From Pedobacter sp. AJM (GTDB lineage Bacteria > Bacteroidota > Bacteroidia > Sphingobacteriales > Sphingobacteriaceae): DNA of 64,000 nucleotides. The stretch lies in the NCBI RefSeq assembly GCF_002197755.1, contig NZ_NHOT01000003.1, forward strand, positions 620,001 through 684,000. The letters are read 5' to 3'. Shown one piece after another: positions 32,150 to 40,968 of this stretch (positions are counted from its first letter, which is position 1; every line of letters starts with the position of its first letter). The notes under the pieces were generated by a model, which saw only the letters and a program-made list of their open reading frames with translations, had not been told where the DNA came from and did not search any database. A program made the position numbers and the translations under genes.

Positions 32150-33484
32150 ATGAATGCTTACCTGATAAAAGCCGCCACAATTGTAAACGAGGGACAAAAA
32201 ATTGTTGCTGATGTATTAATTAAAGATGGATTAATTGAAAAAATTGGTCAAAATCTTTCTGCACCCGAAGCACAGGAAATTAACGCTGAAGGACAATACC
32301 TTTTACCGGGAATGATTGATGATCAGGTTCATTTCCGTGAGCCAGGTTTAACACATAAAGCAGATATATTTACGGAGAGTATGGCCGCTGTTGCAGGAGG
32401 AATTACCTCTTTTATGGAGATGCCGAATACAGTTCCAAATACTTTAACTCAGGAATTACTGGCTGACAAATATGCCATTGCAGCAGAAACTTCTTTAGCC
32501 AATTACTCTTTTTACATGGGTGCCAGCAATGACAACATTGATGAAGTGTTAAAAACTGACCCTAAAAATGTATGTGGCATAAAAGTTTTTATGGGTTCAT
32601 CAACCGGCAATATGCTGGTGGATAATGAAAAAACGCTGGAAAATATTTTCAGCAAAGCCCCCATTTTAGTGGCCACACACTGTGAAGATGAAGCAACGAT
32701 CCGCCATAATCTGGCCGCATTTAAAGCAAAATACGGTGATGATTTAACCATTGATATGCATCCGCTGATTCGCAGCGCAGAAGCATGTTATACCTCATCG
32801 TCATTAGCCGTTGAACTAGCGAAACGCTACCAAACGCGTTTGCATATTCTTCATATTTCAACGGCTAAAGAAATAGCTTTATTTGATCATACAACTCCAT
32901 TAAAAGATAAAAAAATCACGGCTGAAGCTTGCATACATCACCTCTGGTTTAACGATAAAGATTATGCTTCAAAAGGAAATTTCATTAAATGGAATCCTGC
33001 AGTAAAAACCGAAGATGATCAAAAAGGTGTATTACAGGGCGTACTCAATGACTATATTGATGTAATTGCAACGGACCATGCGCCTCACACCCTGGAAGAA
33101 AAAAATCAACCTTACGCGCAGGCTCCATCGGGCGGACCATTGGTTCAGCATGCTTTGCCTGCCTTATTGGAAATGCATCTGCAGGGCAAAATTTCTTTAG
33201 AAAAAATTGCAGAAAAAACGGCACATAACCTGGCGATCTGTTTCGATATTGAAAAACGTGGGTTCATCCGCGAGGGATATTGGGCTGACCTGGTTTTGGT
33301 TGACCTGAAAGATTCCTGGAAAGTAACCAAATTGAATAATTTCTACAAATGTGGCTGGAGTCCGTTTGACGGAGATACCTTCCAGGCCAGTATTACCCAC
33401 ACTTTCGTATCAGGAAATCTGGCTTATCAAAATGGCAAATTCACGACTGATCAGATTGGGAAACGCCTAACTTTTGCACGATAG
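32150..33484 (+). CDS. pyrC: Dihydroorotase (class I-like amidohydrolase)
   Basis: The 444-residue enzyme has the amidohydrolase hallmarks: the N-terminal beta sandwich, metal-ligand region IDDQVHFREPGLTHK (about 57-71; the first His of the usual HxH is Gln), PNTVPNT, LHILHIST and VIATDHAPHT (metal Asp, about 306-315). It converts N-carbamoyl-aspartate to dihydroorotate in pyrimidine synthesis. In Bacteroidota I recall this Gln-containing variant as normal, so activity is expected. Its stop lies only 34 bp from the next antitoxin start. Confidence 0.92.
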   Translation: MNAYLIKAATIVNEGQKIVADVLIKDGLIEKIGQNLSAPEAQEINAEGQYLLPGMIDDQVHFREPGLTHKADIFTESMAAVAGGITSFMEMPNTVPNTLTQELLADKYAIAAETSLANYSFYMGASNDNIDEVLKTDPKNVCGIKVFMGSSTGNMLVDNEKTLENIFSKAPILVATHCEDEATIRHNLAAFKAKYGDDLTIDMHPLIRSAEACYTSSSLAVELAKRYQTRLHILHISTAKEIALFDHTTPLKDKKITAEACIHHLWFNDKDYASKGNFIKWNPAVKTEDDQKGVLQGVLNDYIDVIATDHAPHTLEEKNQPYAQAPSGGPLVQHALPALLEMHLQGKISLEKIAEKTAHNLAICFDIEKRGFIREGYWADLVLVDLKDSWKVTKLNNFYKCGWSPFDGDTFQASITHTFVSGNLAYQNGKFTTDQIGKRLTFAR

Positions 33485-33518
33485 ATTTGTTATATTTGTC
33501 TACCACAATGATTATAAT

Positions 33519-33716
33519 ATGGAAACACTAATCATACATCCAAAAGACAAAGAGCAACTCTCAGCTTTAAAGGCATTTGTAAAAGCTTTAAAAATTGAGT
33601 TTACTACAGAAAAAAGCCCATACAAGCCTGATTTTGTTGCTAAAATAAAAAGAAGTCAGGAGCAAATGAAAGAAGGAAAAGGGGTCAAAATTGCTGTAGA
33701 AGATTTATGGAAATGA
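33519..33716 (+). CDS. DUF2683-type antitoxin of a YoeB toxin pair
   Basis: From the ATG at 33519 the 65-residue product METLIIHPKDKEQLSALKAF...VKIAVEDLWK matches antitoxins that precede YoeB-like toxins in Bacteroidota, ending in the typical DLWK. The upstream ATG at 33474 overlaps pyrC and gives an unrelated 15-residue extension. It neutralises the toxin by binding it; here the toxin is frameshifted, so the antitoxin is orphaned. Confidence 0.8.
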   Translation: METLIIHPKDKEQLSALKAFVKALKIEFTTEKSPYKPDFVAKIKRSQEQMKEGKGVKIAVEDLWK

Positions 33717-33774
33717 GTTATTTGTTACATTATGTATAAGCCGTGATTTAAAAATCCATTACGCTTTCAATACT

Positions 33775-34036
33775 ATGGAAATCATATATTTATAATGAAG
33801 CATTAGCTGACATCAAATTTTGGAAGAAATCAGGAAATAAAACCGTTCAGAAGAAAATTGAACAGTTGATTGTAGATATTTTGAAACATCCATACACAGG
33901 CATCGGCAAACCAGAACCTTTAAAATATGATTTATCCAGTCTATGGTCTAGAAGAATAGATGGAGAGCACAGAATCATCTATCAAATATTAAACGATGCT
34001 TTACACATCCATTCATTAAGAGGTCATTATAAATAA
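33775..34036 (+). pseudogene. yoeB: YoeB-family toxin with frameshift near the start
   Basis: From ATG 33775 the frame encodes MEIIYL and stops. The next frame over reads without interruption YNEALADIKFWKKSGNKT to the end at 34036, with the active-site region intact (DLSSLWSRRIDGEHRIIYQI and terminal SLRGHY). The length from ATG is one base more than a multiple of three; an extra T in the ATATTTATAAT stretch explains it. YoeB cleaves ribosome-bound mRNA in the A-site. Residual expression from a non-ATG start is possible but not supported. Confidence 0.8.
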
Positions 34037-34039
34037 ATA

Positions 34040-35113
34040 ATGATAGCGCGCCTAATACTAATCAAATTAATTGTTTTACTTGGCCTTGCTTTCTTAATTT
34101 TTTTCTTTGGCTTCTTCCCTACCCTGGTCCAAAAATATTATTCAACAGGTTTTTATCCTTACATTTCTTCAGCACTAAGGTTTATATCATCTATTTTTCC
34201 TTTCGCCGTTAGCGATATCATTTATGCCTTATTAATTGGCTTTGTACTTTATAAAATTGTTAGATTTTACAAAAGACGTAAATCACTAAAAAAGCAGGAT
34301 AGAACTCTTGTCCCCTTACAGATTTTAAACTTTTTTTTAATTCTTTACATTGTTTTCAAACTGGTTTGGGGATTAAATTATAGCAGACCGAGCGTAAGTG
34401 ACGAGTTAGGGATAGGAAATGAAAAGTATAATGTTAAGGAGCTTGTTTCGCTTGGAGAATATTTCATAAAAAAAACGAATGCTTTAAAAGTAGAGCAAAA
34501 CAAGAACGTTGCCTACGCTATAACTGATTTAGAAACTAATTCCGCAAAAGCTTACGATCTGATGGAGAAAAAAAATCCATTATTTGCATACCAAAGCCCC
34601 TGCTTAAAATCAGTTTTAATTCCATGGATGTTGAGTAAAGCTGGTATTGAAGGCTATTACGCACCGCTTTCTGGCGAAGCCAATATGAACATGAACCTAC
34701 CTGACTTTGTTAAACCTTATGTTTCCTGTCACGAGATTGCACATCAGCTAGGCATTGCTTATGAAGATGAAGCAAACCTTTTAGGTTATTTAACAGCCAG
34801 CAATAGTCCTGATGTGAATTATCAATATTCAGCGAACTATGAAATGCTCAGGTATATCTTATTCGAAATCAGAATGAAATCACCTGAAGATTACAAGCGG
34901 CTCCATGATACATTATCACCCTTAGTTTTAGCTGATTTTAAAACTGAAAAAGAATTCTGGCGTAAATATAATGGCGAAATGTTCGCCTATATGGATGCTG
35001 CTTTTGACCGCTTTCTGAAACTCAACAACCAGAAAAAAGGAATCGACAGTTACCAGGATATTGTGATTTGGCTATGGAATATACATAAAAATGAGTTGAA
35101 AGTTAAGAATTGA
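34040..35113 (+). CDS. DUF3810 membrane protein with HEIAH zinc-protease-like motif
   Basis: The 357-residue protein has two or three N-terminal membrane helices (about 7-27, 53-75, 97-112) and a soluble domain with HEIAHQ (His231-Glu232-His235) followed by a downstream Glu in EDEANLLGYL, fitting a gluzincin-like metallopeptidase. The family is DUF3810, common in Bacteroidota, with no established substrate. It starts 3 bp after the toxin pseudogene. Confidence 0.85.
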   Translation: MIARLILIKLIVLLGLAFLIFFFGFFPTLVQKYYSTGFYPYISSALRFISSIFPFAVSDIIYALLIGFVLYKIVRFYKRRKSLKKQDRTLVPLQILNFFLILYIVFKLVWGLNYSRPSVSDELGIGNEKYNVKELVSLGEYFIKKTNALKVEQNKNVAYAITDLETNSAKAYDLMEKKNPLFAYQSPCLKSVLIPWMLSKAGIEGYYAPLSGEANMNMNLPDFVKPYVSCHEIAHQLGIAYEDEANLLGYLTASNSPDVNYQYSANYEMLRYILFEIRMKSPEDYKRLHDTLSPLVLADFKTEKEFWRKYNGEMFAYMDAAFDRFLKLNNQKKGIDSYQDIVIWLWNIHKNELKVKN

Positions 35114-35164
35114 AAGCCTAGGCGCATATAACCTGCATGGATGGAAAGGTATCCAACTTACCAC

Positions 35165-35192
35165 CTACAACTTTTACCCTACAACTTTTACC
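35165..35192 (-). repeat. Heptamer-phased repeat tract at the miaE 3' end
   Basis: CTACAAC and TTTTACC alternate twice, giving 7-bp phase within a 14-bp period. The tract overlaps the miaE stop codon region (35188-35190). Confidence 0.7.
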
Positions 35193-35769
35193 CATGTATC
35201 GCCTCTTTCGTTCCAAAACTTTGAATCAATTCGCCTTCAAAATCCAGCCATTCCTTCCAGCGTTTATCTACATCGACATCCGTACTGTATTTACGGGCAA
35301 AATTTAAGAATGTAGTATAATGCCCCGCCTCTGAAACCATTAGCTCATGGTAGAATTTAGCCAGTTCTGCGTCCTTAATATTTAATGAAAGTACGCGAAA
35401 ACGTTCACAACTTCTGGCCTCAATCATCGCTGCAAACAAAAGCCTGTCGATAAAAGCCTGATTACGGCTACCATCCTTTTTACTGAATTTTACCAAACGT
35501 CCAACATAATCATCCTTACGTTCACGGCTTAAGGTATAACCACGCTGTTTAATAATCTCAATTACCATTTGGAAATGCTGCATCTCTTCAATGGCAATGG
35601 CCGTTAATTCATCAACCAGATCCTGGTGTTCTGAATTTTGAGTAATTAATGTAATCGCATTGGATGCTGCTTTTTGTTCGCACCAGGCATGGTCAGATAA
35701 AATTTCTTCTAAATTAGATTCCGCGATATTTGCCCAGCGTGGGTCTGTCAACAATTTTAATCCTAACAT
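35188..35769 (-). CDS. miaE: tRNA 2-methylthio-N6-isopentenyladenosine hydroxylase
   Basis: The 193-residue protein has the diiron ferritin-like ligand pattern: an SDHAWCEQKAASNA helix, EEMQHFQMV, EARSCERF and SEAGHYTTF. MiaE hydroxylates ms2i6A37 in tRNA. Its length and motif order are standard. It has no obvious operon partner. Confidence 0.93.
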   Translation of the reverse strand: MLGLKLLTDPRWANIAESNLEEILSDHAWCEQKAASNAITLITQNSEHQDLVDELTAIAIEEMQHFQMVIEIIKQRGYTLSRERKDDYVGRLVKFSKKDGSRNQAFIDRLLFAAMIEARSCERFRVLSLNIKDAELAKFYHELMVSEAGHYTTFLNFARKYSTDVDVDKRWKEWLDFEGELIQSFGTKEAIHG

Positions 35770-35918
35770 GTGGTGATGTAATTGAGCCGCAAAATTAAGA
35801 ATATTTAAGATACGTTTATATATCCCGCAGGTTTAATCGATAATCGCAGATCCAGATTTTAATCTGAGAAAATCACATTTATCTGCAGGAGCAAAAAAAA
35901 AGAGCTTATTTTGTAGAA

Positions 35919-37154
35919 ATGAGTAGAAGCGTAAAAAAATTATTGATTATTGGATTAGTCTGGCCCGAACCAACCTCTTCGGCAGCGGGAACACGGATGA
36001 TTCAACTGGTCGATTTATTTTTGAACAAAAATTACGAAATCACTTTTGCCTCTGCAGCATCAAAAAGTGATTTCAGTTATGATTTCACACAAACTCCTGT
36101 TATTGAGCAGCAAATAAGGCTGAATGATGAAAGCTTTAATTCATTTTTAAAAACACTAAGTCCTGAAATTGTCATGTTCGACCGTTTCATGGTAGAAGAA
36201 CAATATGGCTGGAGGGTTCAACAGGAATGCCCTGATGCATTGAGGATTTTAGATACGGAAGATTTACATTTCCTGCGAAGTGCCCGCCAGCAAAGCGATA
36301 AAAAGCAAACCGAAATCAATTTGTTTTCTGATACTGCAAAGCGCGAAATGGCTTCAATTTTACGTTGCGATTTATCTTTAATCATTTCAGAAGTGGAGAT
36401 GGATATCCTGAAAAATCAATTCAAAGTTGATCCTTCACTGATTTATTATTTATCATTTCTGGAAGAAGAAATCAATCAGCAAGTGATCGAAAAATGGATT
36501 CCCTTTGAAGACCGAGCAGATTTTGTTTTCATTGGCAATTTCCTTCATGAGCCCAACTGGAATACTGTTCAGGTTTTAAAAACCAGGATCTGGCCTCTGC
36601 TCAGAAAAAGGCTCCCAAACACAAATTTGAATATATTCGGATCTTATGCCTCGCAAAAAGTGCTGCAACTGGATAATAAAAACGAAAAATTCTTAATTAA
36701 AGGAAGAGCTGCAAATGCGAAGGAAACCATTGCTAAACATCGAATATTACTTGCCCCTATTCAATTTGGCGCAGGTGCAAAAGGTAAATTTATTGATGCC
36801 ATGCAGGTTGGCACGCCGTCTATAACTACATCTGTAGGCGCAGAAGCCATGAAAGGTGATTTAGATTGGAATGGTAGCATTGAAAATGATCTGGAACTTT
36901 TTATAGAGGAAGCCGTAAAACTTTATCAGGATAAAAATTCCTGGCAAGTCGCGCAGCAGAACGGTATCCAGATCATTAACCAAAGATATTCGGCAAAACA
37001 TTTTGCTGACCCATTCATACAAGAAGTTGAGAGACTATTTTCAGGTTTAACTACACACCGGCAAAATAACTTCTTCGGTCAGATTTTAAACCACCATACC
37101 ACACAAAGTACAAGATACATGTCACTTTGGATTGAAGAAAAAAACAAGAAATAG
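35919..37154 (+). CDS. Glycosyltransferase family 4-like
   Basis: The 411-residue protein has a GT-B fold pattern: an N-terminal sugar-acceptor lobe (KLLIIGLVWPEPTSSAAGTRMIQL) and a C-terminal nucleotide-sugar lobe with FVFIGNFLHEPNWNTV, NLNIFGSYAS, and KGKFIDAMQVGTPSITTSVGAEAM (the G-T-P-x-I-T-T-x-x-G-x-E signature). It probably transfers a sugar to a surface glycan, but the donor and acceptor are unknown. It stands alone between minus- and plus-strand single genes. Confidence 0.85.
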   Translation: MSRSVKKLLIIGLVWPEPTSSAAGTRMIQLVDLFLNKNYEITFASAASKSDFSYDFTQTPVIEQQIRLNDESFNSFLKTLSPEIVMFDRFMVEEQYGWRVQQECPDALRILDTEDLHFLRSARQQSDKKQTEINLFSDTAKREMASILRCDLSLIISEVEMDILKNQFKVDPSLIYYLSFLEEEINQQVIEKWIPFEDRADFVFIGNFLHEPNWNTVQVLKTRIWPLLRKRLPNTNLNIFGSYASQKVLQLDNKNEKFLIKGRAANAKETIAKHRILLAPIQFGAGAKGKFIDAMQVGTPSITTSVGAEAMKGDLDWNGSIENDLELFIEEAVKLYQDKNSWQVAQQNGIQIINQRYSAKHFADPFIQEVERLFSGLTTHRQNNFFGQILNHHTTQSTRYMSLWIEEKNKK

Positions 37155-37221
37155 TCTATTTCTCCATCTTACCTCACATCATTCTTCCCAACTCACCTAA
37201 AACTCCGATTATTTATTTTCC

Positions 37222-37253
37222 TTTTGTAACATTTCAGAAATATATTAGATTTG
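37222..37253 (+). promoter_or_regulatory. Promoter of the TonB receptor gene
   Basis: A -33-like TTTTG (37222-37226) and a -7 element TAGATTTG (37246-37253) lie 19 bp apart. The ATG follows after a 44-nt leader. This is the best-formed promoter in the window. Confidence 0.65.
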
Positions 37254-37297
37254 CGCATTATTTAAAATAAGTCTAAATAAAATCCAAACAAATTTCA

Positions 37298-39778
37298 ATG
37301 TCTAATCTTTATAAGAAACTGTTATTTTTAATTGTTTTTACGGGTATTTATGCCCTTGCCCCGGCCCAGGAATTGGTAACCATCAATGGTAAAGTAACCA
37401 ATGAATCCGGTGAAGTGATCCCTGGCGTTAATGTATATGCTGATCATGGAAACGAAAAAACAACTACCGATCAACAGGGAAATTTCAATTTATCTGTGAG
37501 CAAAACCACATTAACAATTAAATTCAGCTATGTCGGCTATATCACCACCAGCAGAAATATTAACATGAATCGTGATAAAATCACTTTGAATGTGAGCTTA
37601 TCTCCAACAAAATCAGATTTACAGCAAGTTGAGATTACCGGGAGAAAAGAGAAAACCTACAAAAATACAGCTACTTTCATTGGTAGCAAATCAGAAATCC
37701 TGTTGAAAGATTTGCCACAATCGGTTTCTTATGCCAGTAAGGAATTGATTGCAGATCAGGGTGCTGTACGGGTTGGTGAAGTGGTCAAAAACTTCAGCGG
37801 CGTAAATCAGTTCACTTTTTATGATGACATCACGATCCGTGGTTTCAGAATTAATGGTGGTAGCAATACCCAGTTAATTAATGGCATGCGTACCAGCACC
37901 GGTTTCTGGAAACAGCCCCTGGCCAATTACCTGGAGCGTGTTGAGGTATTAAAAGGACCCTCTTCAGCACTTTATGGCAATGCGAGTCCGGGTGGTGTAA
38001 TTAACCGCGTAACCAAAAAACCTTTGGCAGAAACGCGTAAATCACTGAGCCTTTCTATGGGAAGTTACAATACTTTCCGTGCCCTTGCCGATGTAACCGG
38101 ACCAGCAAATAAAGATAGTACTTTGCTATACCGCGTGAACTTTGGTTACGAGGATGCAAATTCATTCCGCGATTTACAATTTGATAAAAATGTGGTTATT
38201 GCACCATCACTTACGTTTTTACCTTCGAAAAACACCAGTTTAAATTTCGACCTGGTGTACAATGATTCCAAAAGCCGTTTAGATCGTGGACAATCTGTTT
38301 TTGGGAATGGAAACCTGTATTCCACGCCGCAATCAACTTCACTAAATACAGGGAACGACCGGCTGAATGAGAAAACTTATAATGTTGCGCTTTCCTTAAA
38401 TCACCGTTTTAATGATAACCTGAATTTTACAGCTTCTTACATGAAGACAGGATACAGCGAAGATTTGTATGAACATAGAAGTGCCAACGCCTATGCCTTA
38501 GATGCTACCGGAAAACCTGTGGATAATCTAATCGCCATGCAAATTTTTAACCGTATCCGTAAAAGGTATATTGATAACTTCTCCGGCTTTATTAATTATA
38601 AAATAAAAACGGGAAAAATTGAGCAAACCATTGTAGCCGGATATGATTTTGCCAGCGAAAAACTTCCGGTTGGCGCTTCCCAACTGACGGCTAATAACTA
38701 TCGCAATGCAGCCAATACCGGCGCAATCAGCTTTGTAAAATCAGATTATGATAAGGATCCTACCAACTATATCAAGCGCTTCCTTGTGGTAAATAATTTG
38801 CTGGTACCGAATGTACCATCGTTCAACCTGAATGATGTAATGGGGTCTCAGCGTATGCAAGACGATAGCAAAAACTTTTTTACCCAGGCCGCCTATGATC
38901 CAACCTATTATTTTCTACATGCTGGTTACGTACAGGACAATATCAAATTTGGAAAACTGCAGGCCTTGCTTGGACTTCGCTACGAATATTATACCGATTT
39001 TGCCAATTACCTTAAACCAACTGAAGCAAAAGCACATTCTAAAGCATTACTACCAAGATTTGGTTTAGTGTACTCAGCTACACCAAACATTAACCTTTAC
39101 GGAACTTATGTAATGGGTTATACGCCACAAACAGCTTCGGCCATTTCCAACCCAAATGCCGGCGGACCATTTGATCCTTTAAAAAGCAATATGATTGAAT
39201 TTGGTGCAAAAACGAGTTGGCTGGATGATCGCTTAACAGCTTCTGCTGCCATTTACCAGATTAAACAAACCAATGTGCTTTATCCTGCAAATGTTTCCGG
39301 CCAACCAGATCTTTTGCGTGCGGTAGGCGAAGAACGTTCAAGAGGCATTGAATTCGACATTATTGGGCGCATTATTCCTCAATTGAGCATATTAGCATCA
39401 TATTCTTATAATCAGGCCATGATTACGGATAGTCCTGTTGCATCAGAAGTTGGTATACAGAAACCAAATGCACCTCATCATACCGCCAACATCTGGGCAA
39501 AATATAACTTTAGTGATGGTATCTTGAAAGGACTTGGCATTGGTGCTGGTTCAAATTATGTAGATTCCAGAATCTTATCTTTGAATTTTAATCAAACCAT
39601 TCCAAGCTATACTTTATTCAATGCTGCACTTTATTATAACGTTGGTAAGGTACAAGTACAGTTTAACATGAATAATATTACGAATAAAGTGCATTGGGTT
39701 GGCGGGTACGATTACCTAAGACTTTTCCCGGGTACACCTTCAAATTATTTATTTACTTTGGGTTACACATTCAATTAA
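37298..39778 (+). CDS. TonB-dependent siderophore receptor
   Basis: The 826-residue outer-membrane protein has a signal peptide ending PAQE, a carboxypeptidase-regulatory domain (about 28-110, VTINGKVTNESGEVIPGVNVYAD), a siderophore-type plug (LPQSVSYASKELIADQG, VRVGEVVKNFSGVNQFT, VLKGPSSALYGNASPGGVINRVTKKP) and a 22-strand barrel ending LFTLGYTFN. It imports ferric siderophores powered by TonB. The downstream PepSY protein (4 bp away) is the usual partner for iron release in the periplasm. Confidence 0.94.
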   Translation: MSNLYKKLLFLIVFTGIYALAPAQELVTINGKVTNESGEVIPGVNVYADHGNEKTTTDQQGNFNLSVSKTTLTIKFSYVGYITTSRNINMNRDKITLNVSLSPTKSDLQQVEITGRKEKTYKNTATFIGSKSEILLKDLPQSVSYASKELIADQGAVRVGEVVKNFSGVNQFTFYDDITIRGFRINGGSNTQLINGMRTSTGFWKQPLANYLERVEVLKGPSSALYGNASPGGVINRVTKKPLAETRKSLSLSMGSYNTFRALADVTGPANKDSTLLYRVNFGYEDANSFRDLQFDKNVVIAPSLTFLPSKNTSLNFDLVYNDSKSRLDRGQSVFGNGNLYSTPQSTSLNTGNDRLNEKTYNVALSLNHRFNDNLNFTASYMKTGYSEDLYEHRSANAYALDATGKPVDNLIAMQIFNRIRKRYIDNFSGFINYKIKTGKIEQTIVAGYDFASEKLPVGASQLTANNYRNAANTGAISFVKSDYDKDPTNYIKRFLVVNNLLVPNVPSFNLNDVMGSQRMQDDSKNFFTQAAYDPTYYFLHAGYVQDNIKFGKLQALLGLRYEYYTDFANYLKPTEAKAHSKALLPRFGLVYSATPNINLYGTYVMGYTPQTASAISNPNAGGPFDPLKSNMIEFGAKTSWLDDRLTASAAIYQIKQTNVLYPANVSGQPDLLRAVGEERSRGIEFDIIGRIIPQLSILASYSYNQAMITDSPVASEVGIQKPNAPHHTANIWAKYNFSDGILKGLGIGAGSNYVDSRILSLNFNQTIPSYTLFNAALYYNVGKVQVQFNMNNITNKVHWVGGYDYLRLFPGTPSNYLFTLGYTFN

Positions 39779-39782
39779 AATC

Positions 39783-40928
39783 TTGAAAAAATTTAAAAAA
39801 ACAGCTGCTTTAATACACCTCTGGCTTGGACTGATTAGTGGTGTTGTCATTACCATTGTAGCCATTACCGGCTGTATATACGTTTTTGAAGAGGAGTTGT
39901 TTAATTTTTTCCATCAGGATATTGTTTATACAAAGGCAGCGGGCAAACCATTGCCTTTGTACATCTTAGAAGACAAGGCACAGAAGGCACTTCCTGCTGA
40001 CGAAAAATTTAATCGTGTGGAAGTAAAATCAGATCGGTACGCTTATATATTTTCAGCTTCTAAAGTCAATAAAAAGACTAAATCAATTTTTTATCTTGGT
40101 CAGGTAGCATATAGTAAAGAGGTGTATATCGATCAGTTTAGCGGTAAGGTTCTCGGGGTTATTGATCTTAAACATGAATTTTTCAGTATTGTCAGACTGA
40201 TTCATCAATATTTGCTATTTAAGAAGCCTATTGGAAGTCTTATCGTAGGCTCTTCAGTACTCCTGTTTCTGGTGATCATTATTACAGGCTTTATCATCTG
40301 GCTTCCCAAAAAGTTAAAAAACATCAGGCAACGCTTAACAGTAAAGTGGAATGCAAGGTTTAAACGACTTAACTGGGATTTGCACAGTACGTTTGGTTTT
40401 TATGTGATTCCATTTGCACTGGTAATAGTTATCACTGGCCTGGTGTGGTCGTTTAAATGGTGGGAACTGGGCATTTATAAGTCATTGGGCACACCTAAAA
40501 AGCCAAATTTATTAAGAGAATACGTACAATTTCCGGCTGAACATAAAACCAGATTAGCCAGTAACCTGGCCTTAAATACCCTGATCAGGTTGAATAAAGG
40601 GAATTACGAAGCGATCCTGCTAAATTATCCTGAAGAAAAAAAGGCAAGCATGATGGCTACCGTTCAGATCATTCATTCAGGAGATGCCTGGCGGGGATTA
40701 AGTTATTTCTACTTCAATCCAAATACGGGTTTACTTACGGATCAAATGTTACATCAGCATAAGCCGTTGGGTTTAAAATGGCGCAATTCCAATCTCGATA
40801 TCCATGATGGTGGCTTATTGGGCTGGCCTACTAAGATACTGGCATTTCTGGCTGCCTTAATTATTGCAACCTTGCCCACTACCGGATTTTTAATCTGGTG
40901 GGGGAAAAAGAAAAAAAGAGGCTTCTGA
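39783..40928 (+). CDS. PepSY-associated transmembrane protein (siderophore reductase-like)
   Basis: The 381-residue protein starts TTG at 39783 (MKKFKKTAALIHLWLGLISG) and has four membrane helices with conserved His: ALIHLWLG (helix 1), VRLIHQYLLF, LNWDLHSTFGFY and NLDIHDGGLLGWPT. These resemble the PepSY/PiuB family, which reduce ferric siderophores at the inner membrane. It follows the siderophore receptor closely and ends at a strong terminator. Confidence 0.88.
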   Translation: MKKFKKTAALIHLWLGLISGVVITIVAITGCIYVFEEELFNFFHQDIVYTKAAGKPLPLYILEDKAQKALPADEKFNRVEVKSDRYAYIFSASKVNKKTKSIFYLGQVAYSKEVYIDQFSGKVLGVIDLKHEFFSIVRLIHQYLLFKKPIGSLIVGSSVLLFLVIIITGFIIWLPKKLKNIRQRLTVKWNARFKRLNWDLHSTFGFYVIPFALVIVITGLVWSFKWWELGIYKSLGTPKKPNLLREYVQFPAEHKTRLASNLALNTLIRLNKGNYEAILLNYPEEKKASMMATVQIIHSGDAWRGLSYFYFNPNTGLLTDQMLHQHKPLGLKWRNSNLDIHDGGLLGWPTKILAFLAALIIATLPTTGFLIWWGKKKKRGF

Positions 40929-40947
40929 TCTGATCAAAAGCCTCTTT
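40915..40947. terminator. Terminator between the PepSY gene and the minus-strand TonB receptor
   Basis: AAAGAGGCTT (40915-40924) pairs with AAGCCTCTTT (40938-40947) around a 13-nt loop; A/T runs flank both sides, so it can act on both transcripts. Confidence 0.8.
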
Positions 40948-40968
40948 AACATTGATATTCAGCTAATT

